A stretch of DNA of 64,000 nucleotides from Edaphochlamys debaryana (taxonomy: Eukaryota; Chlorophyta; Chlorophyceae; Chlamydomonadales), in NCBI GenBank assembly GCA_016858145.1, contig JAEHOE010000028.1, positions 930,001 to 994,000 on the forward strand, read 5' to 3'. Below the pieces are notes generated by a model. The model did not search any database. It was not told the origin of the DNA and was given only the letters and a program-made list of their open reading frames with translations. This document shows positions 11,102-21,900 of the stretch, one piece after another. The stretch's first letter is position 1. Each line of letters begins with the position of its first letter. The position numbers were made by a program, and so were the translations under genes.

Positions 11102-14100
11102 CTATCTGCGCGAGGGCGCGAGCCTGAGGCCCGAGCGCCGGCCTCCCTGCCCCTGCTGCCCCTGCCCCTGCCACTGCTGCTCCGGCTGTTGCGGCCCTGG
11201 GCCCTGCTGCTGTAACCGCTGCGGCTGCGGCTGCCGCTGCTGCGCCGCCGGTGTCCCCAGCGGCGGCCGCCCGGGCGGCCCGCCGGACCCCGAGCTGGCC
11301 GCTCCGGGCGTTGCTCCGCCTACTCCCGCCTGTGCCGTGGGCAGGACCTCACCCGGCCTCGCTTGGGGTGGTCCCAAGGACGCAAGCGGCAGCGGCGGCC
11401 GGCCGCCAGGCCCCAGAGGCCCGCCACCCGCACCCCGCCCCGACGCCGGCGGCTTGGTCGCGGACAGAACCAGGCCGGGCCTCGCCCCCGGCGCGCTTTG
11501 AGCGGTCCCCGGACGCTGCTGCTGCTGCTGCTGCTGCTGGTAGTGCTGCGGCAGATGTGGGTCGTACGGGTTTGCGTGCTGCTGCTGTTGCAGCTGCATG
11601 GAGGATGGTGACATGGCGGATGCGGCCGAGGTCTGGGCCGGCTGCGCCGCGCCGGGGCGGTGCGTGCCGGTGCCGGCAAGGCCAGCCTGCTGTGGCTCCC
11701 AGGGCGGCTGGCCCCGCTGCTGCCACTGGAGCCCCACCGGCGCTCCTCCCGAAGACGCCGCCGGCGCTGCAGCGCCCGTGCCCCAGCCGCCGCCGCTGCC
11801 GTCAGCCTCGTCGGGGCCAGCCATGCCGACGCCGGCGCCCTCGTCCCCGGTAGCGTCGCCGCCGCCCTCCTGCTCCGCCAATTCGCCCACATCAGCAGGA
11901 TGCTGCTGGGGCCCGTGCTGCCCCTGCTGCTGAGCGTGCGGCGCGTGCGGCGCGCGTGCCGTGAGGCGCACGCTGTCCCTCAGCAGCGCCGCCAGCAGCT
12001 CGTGGCAGCCGCAGGACAGGTCCAGCGGCGAGAAGGGGGCGGGCGCGGGGGCAGGCGCAAGTGCTGGCACAGGCGCGGTCACGGTTCCCAGTCCGGGGCC
12101 AATGGAAGCCACCAGCGCGGTTGAGAGCGCGTTGGCGGCTGAGGGCTCAGCCATGGATCCGTCGGCCGCACCGTCGGCCGTGTGCAGCGCTGCATCGGCA
12201 CTCGATCCCACCGCCTCCGCCTCTGCCTCCCCCTCCGCCGCTTCCTCGCCCTTGACCTCGCCCACAAGCACCAGGGCCAGAGCGTCGGGGTCCGGCGCTG
12301 TGGTGTCCTTATCGTTGGCGCTGGTGGCGGCGGTGGGGGCGGTGGGGGCGGCGGGGGCGTGTGGAGGTGGGGCCTGCTGGCCGCCGGGCAGCTGGCCGAG
12401 TGCGCGTGTGGCGGCGGCCACAGCCGCTGGCGGTAGCGGGGCGGGGGTTGGGGCGCTCAGCGGCAGGAGCTGCTCCCTGGGGAGTGGGGAGGGACAGGCG
12501 GGGGCGAGCCTTGTCGGTTCGCTGCAGGCTTGCAGGTTCACGGCCGGGGATTAAGCAGCCCACGACCCAACGACCCACCTGCAAGCCACCTGTCGTAACA
12601 GGAAGCAGCCAGGGCCCTGCAGGTTTGAGCACGAAGCGTCAGCAGCTGCGGCAGAAGAAGCATTGTACAAGCGTGCCTAATGCGGAGCAAATTCCCCAGA
12701 CGTTAACGTGCAGCCCACCCACCGGCATGAGGAGGTACCAGCAGCGCAGGCTGGAGGGTGCGGGGGGCGCCTGGCCCGGGGGGCCCTCGCACAGGCTGGC
12801 GCGGGCCCAGGCCAGCAGCGCCTGCCCGCGAGACCGCAGCGTCTGCGGGCCGGGATGCGGGTCAGAGGAGAGGGTGGCGTGGGCGTGTGGAGCAGGACCG
12901 GTCGTGTGTGTGCCACCTACAGGCGTCCTCATGCAATGCTCGCTCCTGTGCCTCGATCCCCACGAGGCCCTGTTTTGCACCGCCTCGGTGGGATCACTTC
13001 TGCAACCCTTGTCCAGTGAAGCAGCCTCAGCCAGCCCCTGCACAATTCCTCAGCGCTCGCCCTAGCAAGTCACGCACAGCGCCATCCTGCACGCCTGCCG
13101 CCCCACCTCCGCCAGAGCCCCGAGCAGAGCTCCGTCGCCGCCGCCGCCGCTCCCGCCGGCGACCCCGTGACAGTCGTCCCCGTGGGTGCCCTCCTCGAGA
13201 TCTCCGTACGGCATCATGACCTGTACGTACGGCAAAAGTTTTAGCTGGTCGTGCGACGAGGCTACGCTTCATAGATAACATGAGGGCATGAGGGCACAAG
13301 GCCCTCGAGGGCTTGGCGCCGTACACTCGGGGACCACAAGGCATGACAGCGGGCGTCCGTACCTGCGGCCACCCGTACAACAGGCCCTGGTCCAGCTCGT
13401 CCAGAGGCAACACCCGATCGCAGGTAAGCCGTACCGCGGTACGCCCGGCCGCCGTGACGTCATCCTGCAGGTCCGCCACCTCCTGCACGTACGGATGGGA
13501 TATGGTCAGCCCCTGCCTAAATCCGGTCTGCGCCAACGAAGCTGATGCCCAGATATAACTATGCACCACACGACAACGCTTAGGTCCTGAACTAACTTGA
13601 CTTCTCTTACGTCAGCAGCGCTCAGACGCACACGCGCTCGACGCCCACCGATGGCAGCTGGCTCTGACACCCATGCCCCGGCCCCTTGCTCCTTATCCCC
13701 ACCCGTAGCCCCTCCCCCCGCGCGGCTCGGCGCCCCTACCGGCGGCGGCAGGCTCCGCCCCGACAGCCGCAGCGGCTGCCAGTCGCCCACGGCCACTGTG
13801 AGGGGGTCTCGGGGGGCGGCGCCGGGCGGCAGCAGCTGCTCCGGCTCCACGGCGCAGTGGCTGGGCGGGGGGCCTGTCGGGGGGTGCCGGGGGCGTGGAC
13901 GTGCCGTGAGGGAGTCCTGGAGAGACCACCGCAGAGATCCCTCCTGTTACCTAGACTGAGCAAGACTGAGCAAGTGCAGGCCTACAAGAGAGGGAGCTGT
14001 GGCACGGGCATGATGGTGTCGCCGACACGTATCATCACAGCGTGCCTGAAGACTCACCCCTGGGGTCCAGCGGGAGCGTGGGCAGGCCGTGGCACAGGCA

Positions 14101-16324
14101 CAGCGGCGCCGCGGCACACCGCACCGCCAGCCTCGACACCTGGCTGGCCAGCCGGCACCGGACCACCAGCCCACAGCCGCCCGCCTCCCCACCCCCGCCG
14201 CCGCCCCCGCCCCCAGCATCCGCACCGCCCACACCCGCGCCATCCGTGGCGGCGGCAGCGGTGGGGCCCGCCGGGCTAGTGTCGGGGCTTGGGCCCGGGC
14301 CCGGGCCCCGGCCGGGCCCGCCCGTGGCGCCTCCGGCGGCGGCGGGCAGGACGAGCTCCAGCAGGGGCGGCGCCAGGGGCAGTGTGAGGCGCTGCAGCCA
14401 GGAGGCACACAGCCGCTCCAGGGCGGTGGGCTCTGGGGGGCAGAGAGGGGCGGGGCACGGTCGATGGAATGAGGGGAGCTGGAGAAGGGAAGAAGAGAAG
14501 AGGAGCCCCTCGCCCCTATGGCCCTGCCCCAAGTCCCCAGTCTCAAGGGCCCCCTGCCTCCAGCCCCCAACTCACTCCCACAAACCCGTCCCCTCAAGGC
14601 TACCGCCCCGAGCCCCTGCCCCCCCAGGACCCACCAACCTCCAGCCCCTAGCCTCTCTCCCCACTTACTCCGCCCCACGCCCTCGGCCTCAAGCCCGCCG
14701 CCCGCTGCCCTCCGCCCCCAGCCCTTTGCCCCCACGACCCACCCGCCACGGCCGTCTCCATGTCCGCGTTCTCCATGTCAGACAGGGCCGCACCAAACGC
14801 CGCCGCCGCCGCAGCGGCCGCTGCCTCCAGCGCGGCACTGTCCTCCCCCATGCCACCGCCCTCCGCACCGTTCGCCGCGGACGCATCCGCGCCGCCCTCT
14901 ACGGCCGCGGGCGGCCTGAGGGTATAAACGACAGCATCCAGGCCGAAAGGACCATCGCACACGGCTCGCAGTACCCGTATGGCGGCCTGAAAAACAGAGT
15001 GTCCAATCCCAGCCCTTGGCACGCACCTACCACTAACCCACGTCGATGTCTAGGCACCCCCCCTCCCCCCCTCCCCGCCAGCCGCCCACCTGAACACGGC
15101 CAGGGAGGCCTCCGTGTTTACCGCCAGGAAAGTCACACACACCAGGGCGCGAGCGGCCTCCTGTGGGGACCAGTGGGAAGCACCCATCGCTCGCAGATCA
15201 AAGGCACGGGGCCCCCACCCCGGCAGTCCTCTACCCCCTGTGCTTTGCTCTGCAGGTCTGCCACAGCCCTTGGCGCTTGCATCTTGCCCCGCCCGGCCCG
15301 GTCTGGCAGCTTTCCTCCATGCCCTCTGTCCACATCCGCACCCCGCCCGCTTGGCCTCGTCCTCACAACATGCCGCCCTGCCCCGATCCAACAGCTCTCA
15401 GCCCAGGGTGTCCATCACGCCTTCCGCCCATCGCGCAAAGGGCCCGCCCCCCGCCCCCCCTCCCCCGCCCCACCTGCAGCACCCGCTGCAGCAGGCCCCC
15501 GGGCGGCACGTCGAAGCGGTGCGCCGCCACGGCCAGCACGCAGGGCGCGGAGGGGCCCCCGGGGGGCGGCTCGCGGGCCAGCAGGGCCAGCAGGGAGCGC
15601 AGGGCCAGCACTGGGGGGTGGGGGAGCGGGGGTAAGCGGGTGGTGGTTTTGGTTGGGACAGGTTGGGAAGGGGCAGGAGGGATTGTGATGGCATGCAGCA
15701 ACGGGGAGGGGGACGGGTCATGAGGGTTGCTCGGATCAAGGGCCTGGACAGGTAGCAGGCAGAGGAGGTTGGGGTGGGGCGTGGGGAGTCGGGGGGGGGG
15801 GGGAGGTCGACGCAGGGGCACTGGGGACGAAGCAGTGAGGGGGCGGTGAAGGGGGTGGGGGCGGCGGTGGGGCCGGGGCGCTCACCGAGCTTGCGCGTGT
15901 CGGGCTGCGCCCACTCTTCGGAGCCCTTCAGCCGTGTGAGGGCGGCCTGGAAGTCGCGCAGGGCGAAGCGGGAGGGCTTGTAGACCACCTGTGTGTGCGG
16001 GGCGCGAGCAACAGTCTCGAGGAGGTGGAGGGGCCGCGGGCGGGGCACGCGCAGGCTACTAGCGAGCATCTGGGTGTCCGCTAAGCTGCCTTGCAGAGCC
16101 GGAGCCCCCGCACAGCGCCCTGGCCAGCTCGCCTGCAGCTGCACGCCTGCGCCCGCGCGCGTCACCAGCGCCAGGCCCACGTCCGGGGGCGGCTCCGCGG
16201 CGCTGCTGGAAAGGGCCAGCAGGTTGGCGAAGCGCGACAGCGCGGCGCGCAGGGCGGTCGCTGCCGAGGCATGCAGCGCGTCCACGAGCAGCACGAGGCG
16301 CCGACAGGGGGCCGGGGTGGCCAT
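11102..16324 (-). CDS. M1AP-like protein (meiosis-associated, VWA-like fold), tentative
   Basis: Probable exons: 16324-15886, 15610-15474, 15160 to 15090 or shorter, 14986-14743, 14432-14058, 13873-13740, 13482-13363, 13220-13107, 12842-12723, about 12500-11102. The N-terminus (CRRLVLLVDALHAS, then VGLALVTRAG and a later PCVLAVAAHRFDV) has the strand-helix rhythm of a von Willebrand A-type fold. A middle part holds DPLTVAVGDWQPLRL. Further on, LLAWARASL, EGPPG, CWYLLMP and then AAVAAATRALGQLP resemble, in order, a stretch I recall from animal M1AP (REWLLLA, EPPG, FYVIMP, KAVATRELMLP). The last roughly 300 residues are Ala/Pro/Gln-rich disorder with an eight-Gln run. Family knowledge: M1AP works with TEX11/SHOC1/SPO16 in meiotic recombination. 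Two junctions (after 15090 and after 12723) do not keep phase with the obvious donors, so those exon ends are uncertain. It could be another VWA-like protein. Confidence 0.4.
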
Positions 16325-16569
16325 GCCCAGGGCATTGACCCAGGGGCCACTTCAGATTTCTGCGAAGGCAAGCTCGGTCGGGGCCCTGCGTGCAGTGCTG
16401 TGGCGTACAAGGGCTTCGCGATTAGAAAGCACCGCACTTGCTTAAGCTGCAGGCGAGGCAGAGGAGTGCACATGCCCGGAGCGACTCCTGCAATCCGCTT
16501 GTCCCCCCGCTTGCCACCGTGCGTTCATACTTCAGTACCTAGGCTCCTTGTTCACCCTCACGCCTCACC
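16325..16569. promoter_or_regulatory. Divergent promoter, M1AP-like (-) / small membrane protein (+)
   Basis: Only 245 bp separate two start codons on opposite strands, so the segment probably serves as a bidirectional promoter. No TATA box stands out. Confidence 0.45.
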
Positions 16570-16968
16570 ATGGGTCTTATTCGCAACCTCGCGACCTTCG
16601 GCGCGGCCGTGGGCTCTTGGGCGCTGGTGATGCCCTACGTGGTCCGCGCTCGGATGGATGGCTACGTTGAGCGGTAAGGTTTGACGGGGAACACGCGAAA
16701 GGCGTGTCAGCGAGGAACGCGTGATGGCCAAGCCCAGTGCAGCCCGGATGCTGGCAACGGTTCGTGGACTCACACATGGAACGCTTTCCCATCCAGAAAC
16801 CTGGCTGCATACGATGCTGAGGTCCGGCGAAAGGCAATGGAGGAGGTGCGTACCATGGCGGGGCCGATGTCGCTCTCTTGCCATAGCACCGCCTGACCTC
16901 TCCCACTGGTTCTTATTGTGCTGCAGGCGGTCGGGGGGCCGGTCGTGGCATCCGCTGGGCACCACTGA
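16570..16968 (+). CDS. 64-aa single-pass membrane protein
   Basis: Three short exons (16570-16673, 16797-16845, 16927-16968), with consensus junctions (GCG|GTAAGG, CAG|AAAC, GAG|GTGCGT, GCAG|GCGG) and phases 2 and 0, give 65 codons including the stop. The protein begins MGLIRNLATFGAAVGSWALV, a hydrophobic segment (about residues 5-24), and continues with a charged amphipathic tail (RARMDGYVERNLAAYDAEVR) ending GGPVVASAGHH. The layout resembles short plant/algal organelle membrane proteins starting MG(L/V)IR, but I cannot name the family. All exons are short, yet phase and splice sites agree throughout, which is the main support for the gene. Confidence 0.7.
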
Positions 16969-17244
16969 GCGAGGAAGCCGTGCAAGGGAGAGGAGGGAGT
17001 CGGCTCGTGCTGAGCGGCCGGACCAGCGGAGCAGCAGCAACCGAGCTGGAGCCGGAGGGAGTGGAGGTGCATGATGGGAGCTAATGGTCACTAGGGTTAG
17101 CGGGAGGAGGCTAGGAGCCGCTGGGAGGCTGAACCTCCGCGGACGTTGGGTAGGGCGTGCCGGGGCTGGGGCCCCTGCGCTGAAGCGGAGGACGGAGTGG
17201 GAAGCTGCAGTGGGCCGAGGCATGGCGGGTTGGGGTGAGTCTGC

Positions 17245-17249
17245 TTACA
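17245..17249 (-). terminator. Candidate TGTAA poly(A) signal of the Rdx-like gene
   Basis: The minus-strand TGTAA lies about 275 nt downstream of the stop at 17524. It is the only such motif on that strand between 17524 and 16969 that I saw. Confidence 0.45.
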
Positions 17250-17469
17250 CGTGGTGCTAGAGTGCCGGTGGCCCCATCAGGGTGGCTGCTTGCCGTGTGA
17301 ACACGGCGTTTGGCGCAGACCGCACGTCACTAGCCAGGCCGGCTCCTAGACCAACTTGCAAGCACCAAACCCCCACCTTGACCCATGTGGCCACGAGGGA
17401 TGTACAATAAATCTATATTAATAGGACAGTACCGCTGTGTTTTTGACCAGAATTTGGTCGGGGCTCGCA

Positions 17470-17474
17470 TGTAA
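17470..17474 (+). terminator. Candidate TGTAA poly(A) signal of the small membrane protein gene
   Basis: The plus-strand TGTAA lies about 500 nt downstream of the stop at 16968, close to the 3' end of the convergent gene. Confidence 0.4.
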
Positions 17475-17523
17475 GGAACCGTGCGTTCATCTGCTTCCCT
17501 CCATAATCGCTCTCTTCCTCAGG

Positions 17524-18517
17524 CTACCCGCACATATCCTCCATTTTCGTGGGGTTGTCCAGCTTGGTGCGGTTCATCAGACGCGTGACCACCGTCTCAG
17601 AGTCGGGATGCACTTTGGCCTGCAGCTTGCTGTAGATGTGGATGCCATCCTCCGTGGTGATCTCGAACGAGCCGGGCCGCCCGTCGCCCTCGAGGTTCCC
17701 CTCAACCGCTACCCCAGGGAATGCCTCCTCGATGGCGTCTGCCATGGCGATAAACTCGTCCACGTGATCCGGATCGTACTCAATAAGCACCATTTTGGGC
17801 GGAGCACGATCCAGGCCCGCGCGTCATGCATACCGCCGGACGCCCTGGGCACTGAAGGACAGCGGTGCCGACGGCGCCGACGCGGCCAGGAGGCTGGACG
17901 CATGAGAGGCAGCTGCTGTTGGGGGGGCAAGGGGCAAGCATGGCGCGAAGGCAGGCAGGAAGGGGGTTAGGTGCTCCCAGCAGCCTTGCAACGAAGGAAG
18001 GCGGGAAGTGCGGGGTAAGGAAAGCAGGCTGCAGAGAATGTCTCCGGGACAGCGGCACTACACGGGCTTCGCAGGCGCGGCCTACGACGTGCGTGTGCAA
18101 GTTTTGATGGGAAGGCCCGGTGAGCGTACGTATGCTACCCCAGACACGCTTGACGTGAGACCCCGCCGCCAGACGCAAGCCCGCCAGAGCCGGCCCTCAG
18201 CCCGGCCTGCTCCGCTTGCCCACCCACAGCCAAAGTAGTGTCCCAGAAGCGTTTTGAAAGGGGGCCAGACCCGAGTGCATATTGCCTTTACCAGACGCGC
18301 TAGACGTGACCACGCGCCCAGGGCGGAGGGCATGCCCCAAAGTTGGCTGCACACCCCATCGTGCCAAACCCTGCCCAGCGGGGAACGCACCTCCGACGGA
18401 GCTGGCACCCGAAGACCTCCCCTGCCACACCAGCTGGGCAGCATAAGAGACAGACGGTGCAGTGGTGTCGCTGATACGCGCGGCCAAGGTGGCCGCGCGC
18501 AGGATGCCCCTCCGCAT
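17524..18517 (-). CDS. Rdx (SelW/SelH-type) thioredoxin-fold protein with an in-frame TGA
   Basis: Exon 1 (18517-18391) encodes MRRGILRAATLAARIS and further Arg/Ser/Ala-rich sequence typical of a mitochondrial presequence, and ends GGAG|GTGCGT. Exon 2 (17915-17524, acceptor CCCAACAG) continues in the phase exon 1 requires, through SAQGVRRYA, a TGA at 17826-17824 (codon 73), then RAGLDRAPPK and the domain from 17793: MVLIEYDPDHVDEF, EEAFPGVAVEGN, RPGSFEI, GIHIYSKL. In Rdx proteins (SelW, SelT, SelH) the first strand is followed by CxxC or CxxU; here the spot reads DPDH, while the FPG...FEI...SK frame is kept. With readthrough the product is 172 aa; starting at the internal ATG (17793) gives 89 aa. 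It may be a Sec- or readthrough-decoded protein, an upstream ORF followed by an internal start, or a gene with a nonsense mutation. Confidence 0.55.
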
Positions 18518-18939
18518 CGTGCCTTAGGGGCTGGCCCAGCCGAGGCCCCCCTCGCAGGCTATTCGTGTCCCCGAGCTTGCAGTGAGTATGTAGGTATGCT
18601 TCAGGCTGACGGGCAACAGAAGCTGCAGTAGTAGGTCTTGCTTGCCAAACTCGGGGCTCGCGATACGCGGGCTTTCAGCGCTAGAGTGCTGTTACGTGAA
18701 TTGCACTTTCCACTTCTATTCTTGCCTGTTAACAGACCGGCGCAAAAGAAAGGGGGCGAGCGCTCCCATGCAGCACCGTACGGAGCAAGATGCCTGGCAA
18801 ACCCGTCGTTCCACGCGTGCAACACCTGGACTATGCTCTAGGAACAGTCAGCTTTGCCACGCATTTAGCGACAGGGGCGGACGTGATATGGCGACGAGCC
18901 CAGCCTGAAGAGCGGCCCCGTTTTGTGAAAGGGGCCTGG
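18518..18939. promoter_or_regulatory. Divergent promoter, Rdx-like (-) / OPR-like (+)
   Basis: These 422 bp lie between two start codons on opposite strands. No recognised element is visible; the region is less GC-rich around 18640-18740 than its surroundings. Confidence 0.4.
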
Positions 18940-21900
18940 ATGGGGAGCTGCACAACGCTCCTGCAGCGCCACACGCCACAGCGCGGCTTGCAGCAGCAGC
19001 GTGTGAGCTGCGGGGCTTCGTCGCGGTCCAGCGTCTCGGTCCCATCCTTCCCCGAGGGCTCACCGTTCAAGGCAAGTTGCTTCTTGTGTACTCAGCTATC
19101 AATAATGCAGCTGGTCAGCACGATCGGCACCGGGCAGGGGCTTGCAGACGTCGCCGAACTTGCGCGCGGACCTCGTGCGCTGCCGCTATCCTGGCATTCT
19201 ACGCGCTCGGCTTGTAGTTTATTGCTTTGATCCGCGCTCGAGAGGCGAGATCTCTTGCTGAGTGCTGCGTGGGCCCTGGTCGCTTTGCTCGCAGGTCGGG
19301 ACACGAGCGTCGTCGCAGCAGCAGCCCTCGCAGCAGTCGCAGCCTGAGCTTGTACTTCAACACAAGAATCGACATGCCAGGCGGTCGGGAGGCGCAGGAC
19401 CCAGCGACGCGGCGACAGAGGCCCTGCACGCGCGTGTGAGCGAGGGCGCGGCCACAGCTGCTGCCGAACCCCGCGCCTTTCGGGGCCTCAGCGCTGACCT
19501 CCTCTCGGACCCGCAGTCTGCGGGCGTGCTGCTACCTCCCTCTCTCGATGAGGTAGCGGAGCAGAGCACGGTCTGCTTCCAGGCCAACGGCCACGGGCAT
19601 GGCCAAGCTCACCACACTGGCCATGCTCGGAGTCCAGGGCACCAAGTCCTTCACCACCAACACGGCCATGCTTCCCAGCAGGAGCCGCAACAGCTACAGG
19701 CAGCGGGGCAGCCTCTGTTCCATCACCAGCTAGCTCGCGGCGGCCCTACGCAGCGGCATGTTGCGGTTGCGGATCCCCACACCTTGGGGCCCGCCACGCA
19801 CCACGCGGCGGCCCTGGCCAACGGAGCGGCGGTCAACGGATCAGCAGTCAACGGAAGGAAGGTCAACGGCGCCGTGCGGGTCGGGTCGTCCCCGACCCAC
19901 ATCGATACCCCTCTCCACCACGCTGCGCCCGTCTCCGCCGAGTGGGTGGACTCCCCCAGCCAGCAGTGGCACTCGGCACCCAGCTCCCAACCCTCTCACG
20001 ACCCACATCACTCGTCCTCCGGCTCCCTCCTGCCCTACCTAGACGCTGCGAGCCGCAGCGGCGGGGTGGCCAGCACCAGCGAGCCCGCTCCGAGCCCGCT
20101 GGGTCTGGGTCTGGGGGCTGATGCGTGGCGGCGAGCAGGAGCCGCGGCGCGCCGGTCGCAGGGTCGGGGTGCACGCGCACCCCTCGAGCTCGCGGAGCGG
20201 GTGGCGGGGGCAGGTGCCGTGGCGGCAGCCGCAGCCGCAGCGGCAGCCGTCGTCACCGCACCGCCTGTCGAGCCCACCCGACCGGGCCACGCCGACAGCG
20301 GCAGTCTAGCCGCCGGGGGGCCCTCCAGCTCCGGCCGGAGCCACGGCTCCGGCATCGCGAGCGGAAGTGCAAACGGCAATGGCAGCGCCAGCGGCAGCTC
20401 GCACGGAAAGGCTCCGTGGCAGCCGGCCTGGGTACCCAGCGCCCCTGCGACGGCCTCCATGGATGCTGCCGAGGCGCTCCCGCCAGGGCACCCGGACGGC
20501 TGCGGCGCCCCGCCGTCCACGCTCCTGCAGCAACCCGAGGGCGAGCCCCACGCCCCCGCCTTCCCTTCCCGGGGAGCCACGCGCGGCCCTGCGCCGCGTA
20601 GGCGGGCCCGGCTTCCCACCAAGCAGGAGCACGAGGCGTTGCGCCAACAGGCGCTGCTGCGGAGGCAGGCGGAGGAGGACTTCCTCAGGCCCCGCGTTGA
20701 CACGCGCTTCGACCTGAAGCTGACGGGGCGGGTGATGCGGGCGACGCATTGGGGCGAGGTGCTGCAGGCGCTGACGGAGCACAAGGCGGAGTTTGAGGAT
20801 CGCATGGCCAAGCTCGTGGCCAAGGACCAGCGGCGGTTGGCCAAGCGAGCGCTCGAGCGGGCGCAGCAGCAGCAGCGGGAGGGGCAGGAGCAGCAGGCGC
20901 GGGGGACAGCACCGCAGTCAGATGCGGCGGGGGCCGAGGCGGAGGCGGAGGCTGCGTCTCCGCCGCCGCCGCAGCGGGGGTCTGCTTTCTTGGCGGGGCT
21001 CGGAACCGAGATGGGGCCGGTGCCGATCCGCAAGATGCCCTTCACGCCGCAGCACGTCGCGGCGATGCTGCAGCGGACCGCGGACCTGGTGCACACTGTT
21101 GGGCCGCCGGAGAGCGCAGCGGACGCCCGGCGGCTGAGGGCCATGGTGGAGGGGCTGGCGAGGATGGCGGCCGTAATGCTCCCGTCGCCCGGCATGCGGC
21201 TGAGGGAGATCATCATGGTATTCCACTCGCTCGTCAGGTGAGGGCCTGGGCTGGGGGCTGGAAGCTAGCGCTCTGGGAGGGGGTCTGTGGTCAGGCTGGC
21301 TTACGACAGGCATTTGGCCCTCGGGGTTAGATGAATGATGGCGGTTGGATGGAACGTGGCATTGGGTATCGACGGAGAGGGGTGCTCGGGGGGGGGGGGG
21401 GGGTCCAGGGATGGGGCGGCAAGCCTGGGCGCTAAGGGCTCAGCTGGTGATTGCGCCAGCCGCTCTTGCTCGGGTGTCATTGGAGCTGGACACCTCGCTC
21501 GCCACGCTCACGCCACTCCACCCCCTTGCCCCTCCCCTTATCCCAGGCTGCGGCACCCGGCGGGCAAGCCCCTTTACCTCGCCCTCATGACGGCCGCACG
21601 GGAGCGCTTCTACGTCCCGCCCCCGCCCCCGCCGCTCCCAAAGTGGCTCGTCAAGCTCAGAGCGGCGAAGCTCAGGCGCCAACAGCCGCAGCCACAACCG
21701 CCACCGCAGCCTGCCGTACAGAGCCTGCCGTACACCGCACAGGACATGGCCCTGCTCGCCTGGTGCGCGGCGCGGTGCGGAATGGACGGGATGCGGCCCG
21801 ACTATGCGGCGGCGTACTTTGAGGCGGTACAGCGAGTCGTACGGGACCTGACGGCGCAGGGCGTGGGGCTGATCTTGTACTCGCTCGCCCGGCTGCACTC

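Larger units (their letters stand above)
16969..17523. other. Convergent 3' region between small membrane protein and Rdx-like gene
   Basis: This 555-bp stretch separates two convergent stops. It carries TGTAA on the plus strand at 17470-17474 and on the minus strand at 17245-17249, so the two 3' UTRs may overlap. A short hairpin (GACC, seven-base loop, GGTC) lies at about 17448-17462. No convincing SECIS element was found for the minus-strand gene. Confidence 0.45.

Noticed and set aside
17440..17500. A possible SECIS element for the TGA-containing Rdx gene (ATGA followed by a small hairpin on the minus strand)
   Set aside because: The stem after ATGA is only about four base pairs and the paired GA and apical AA are not where a SECIS needs them.
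18790..19230. The 146-aa plus-strand ORF starting at 18790 as a separate gene
   Set aside because: Its middle part is the transit-peptide exon of the OPR-like gene (ATG at 18940) and the rest is upstream sequence and intron.
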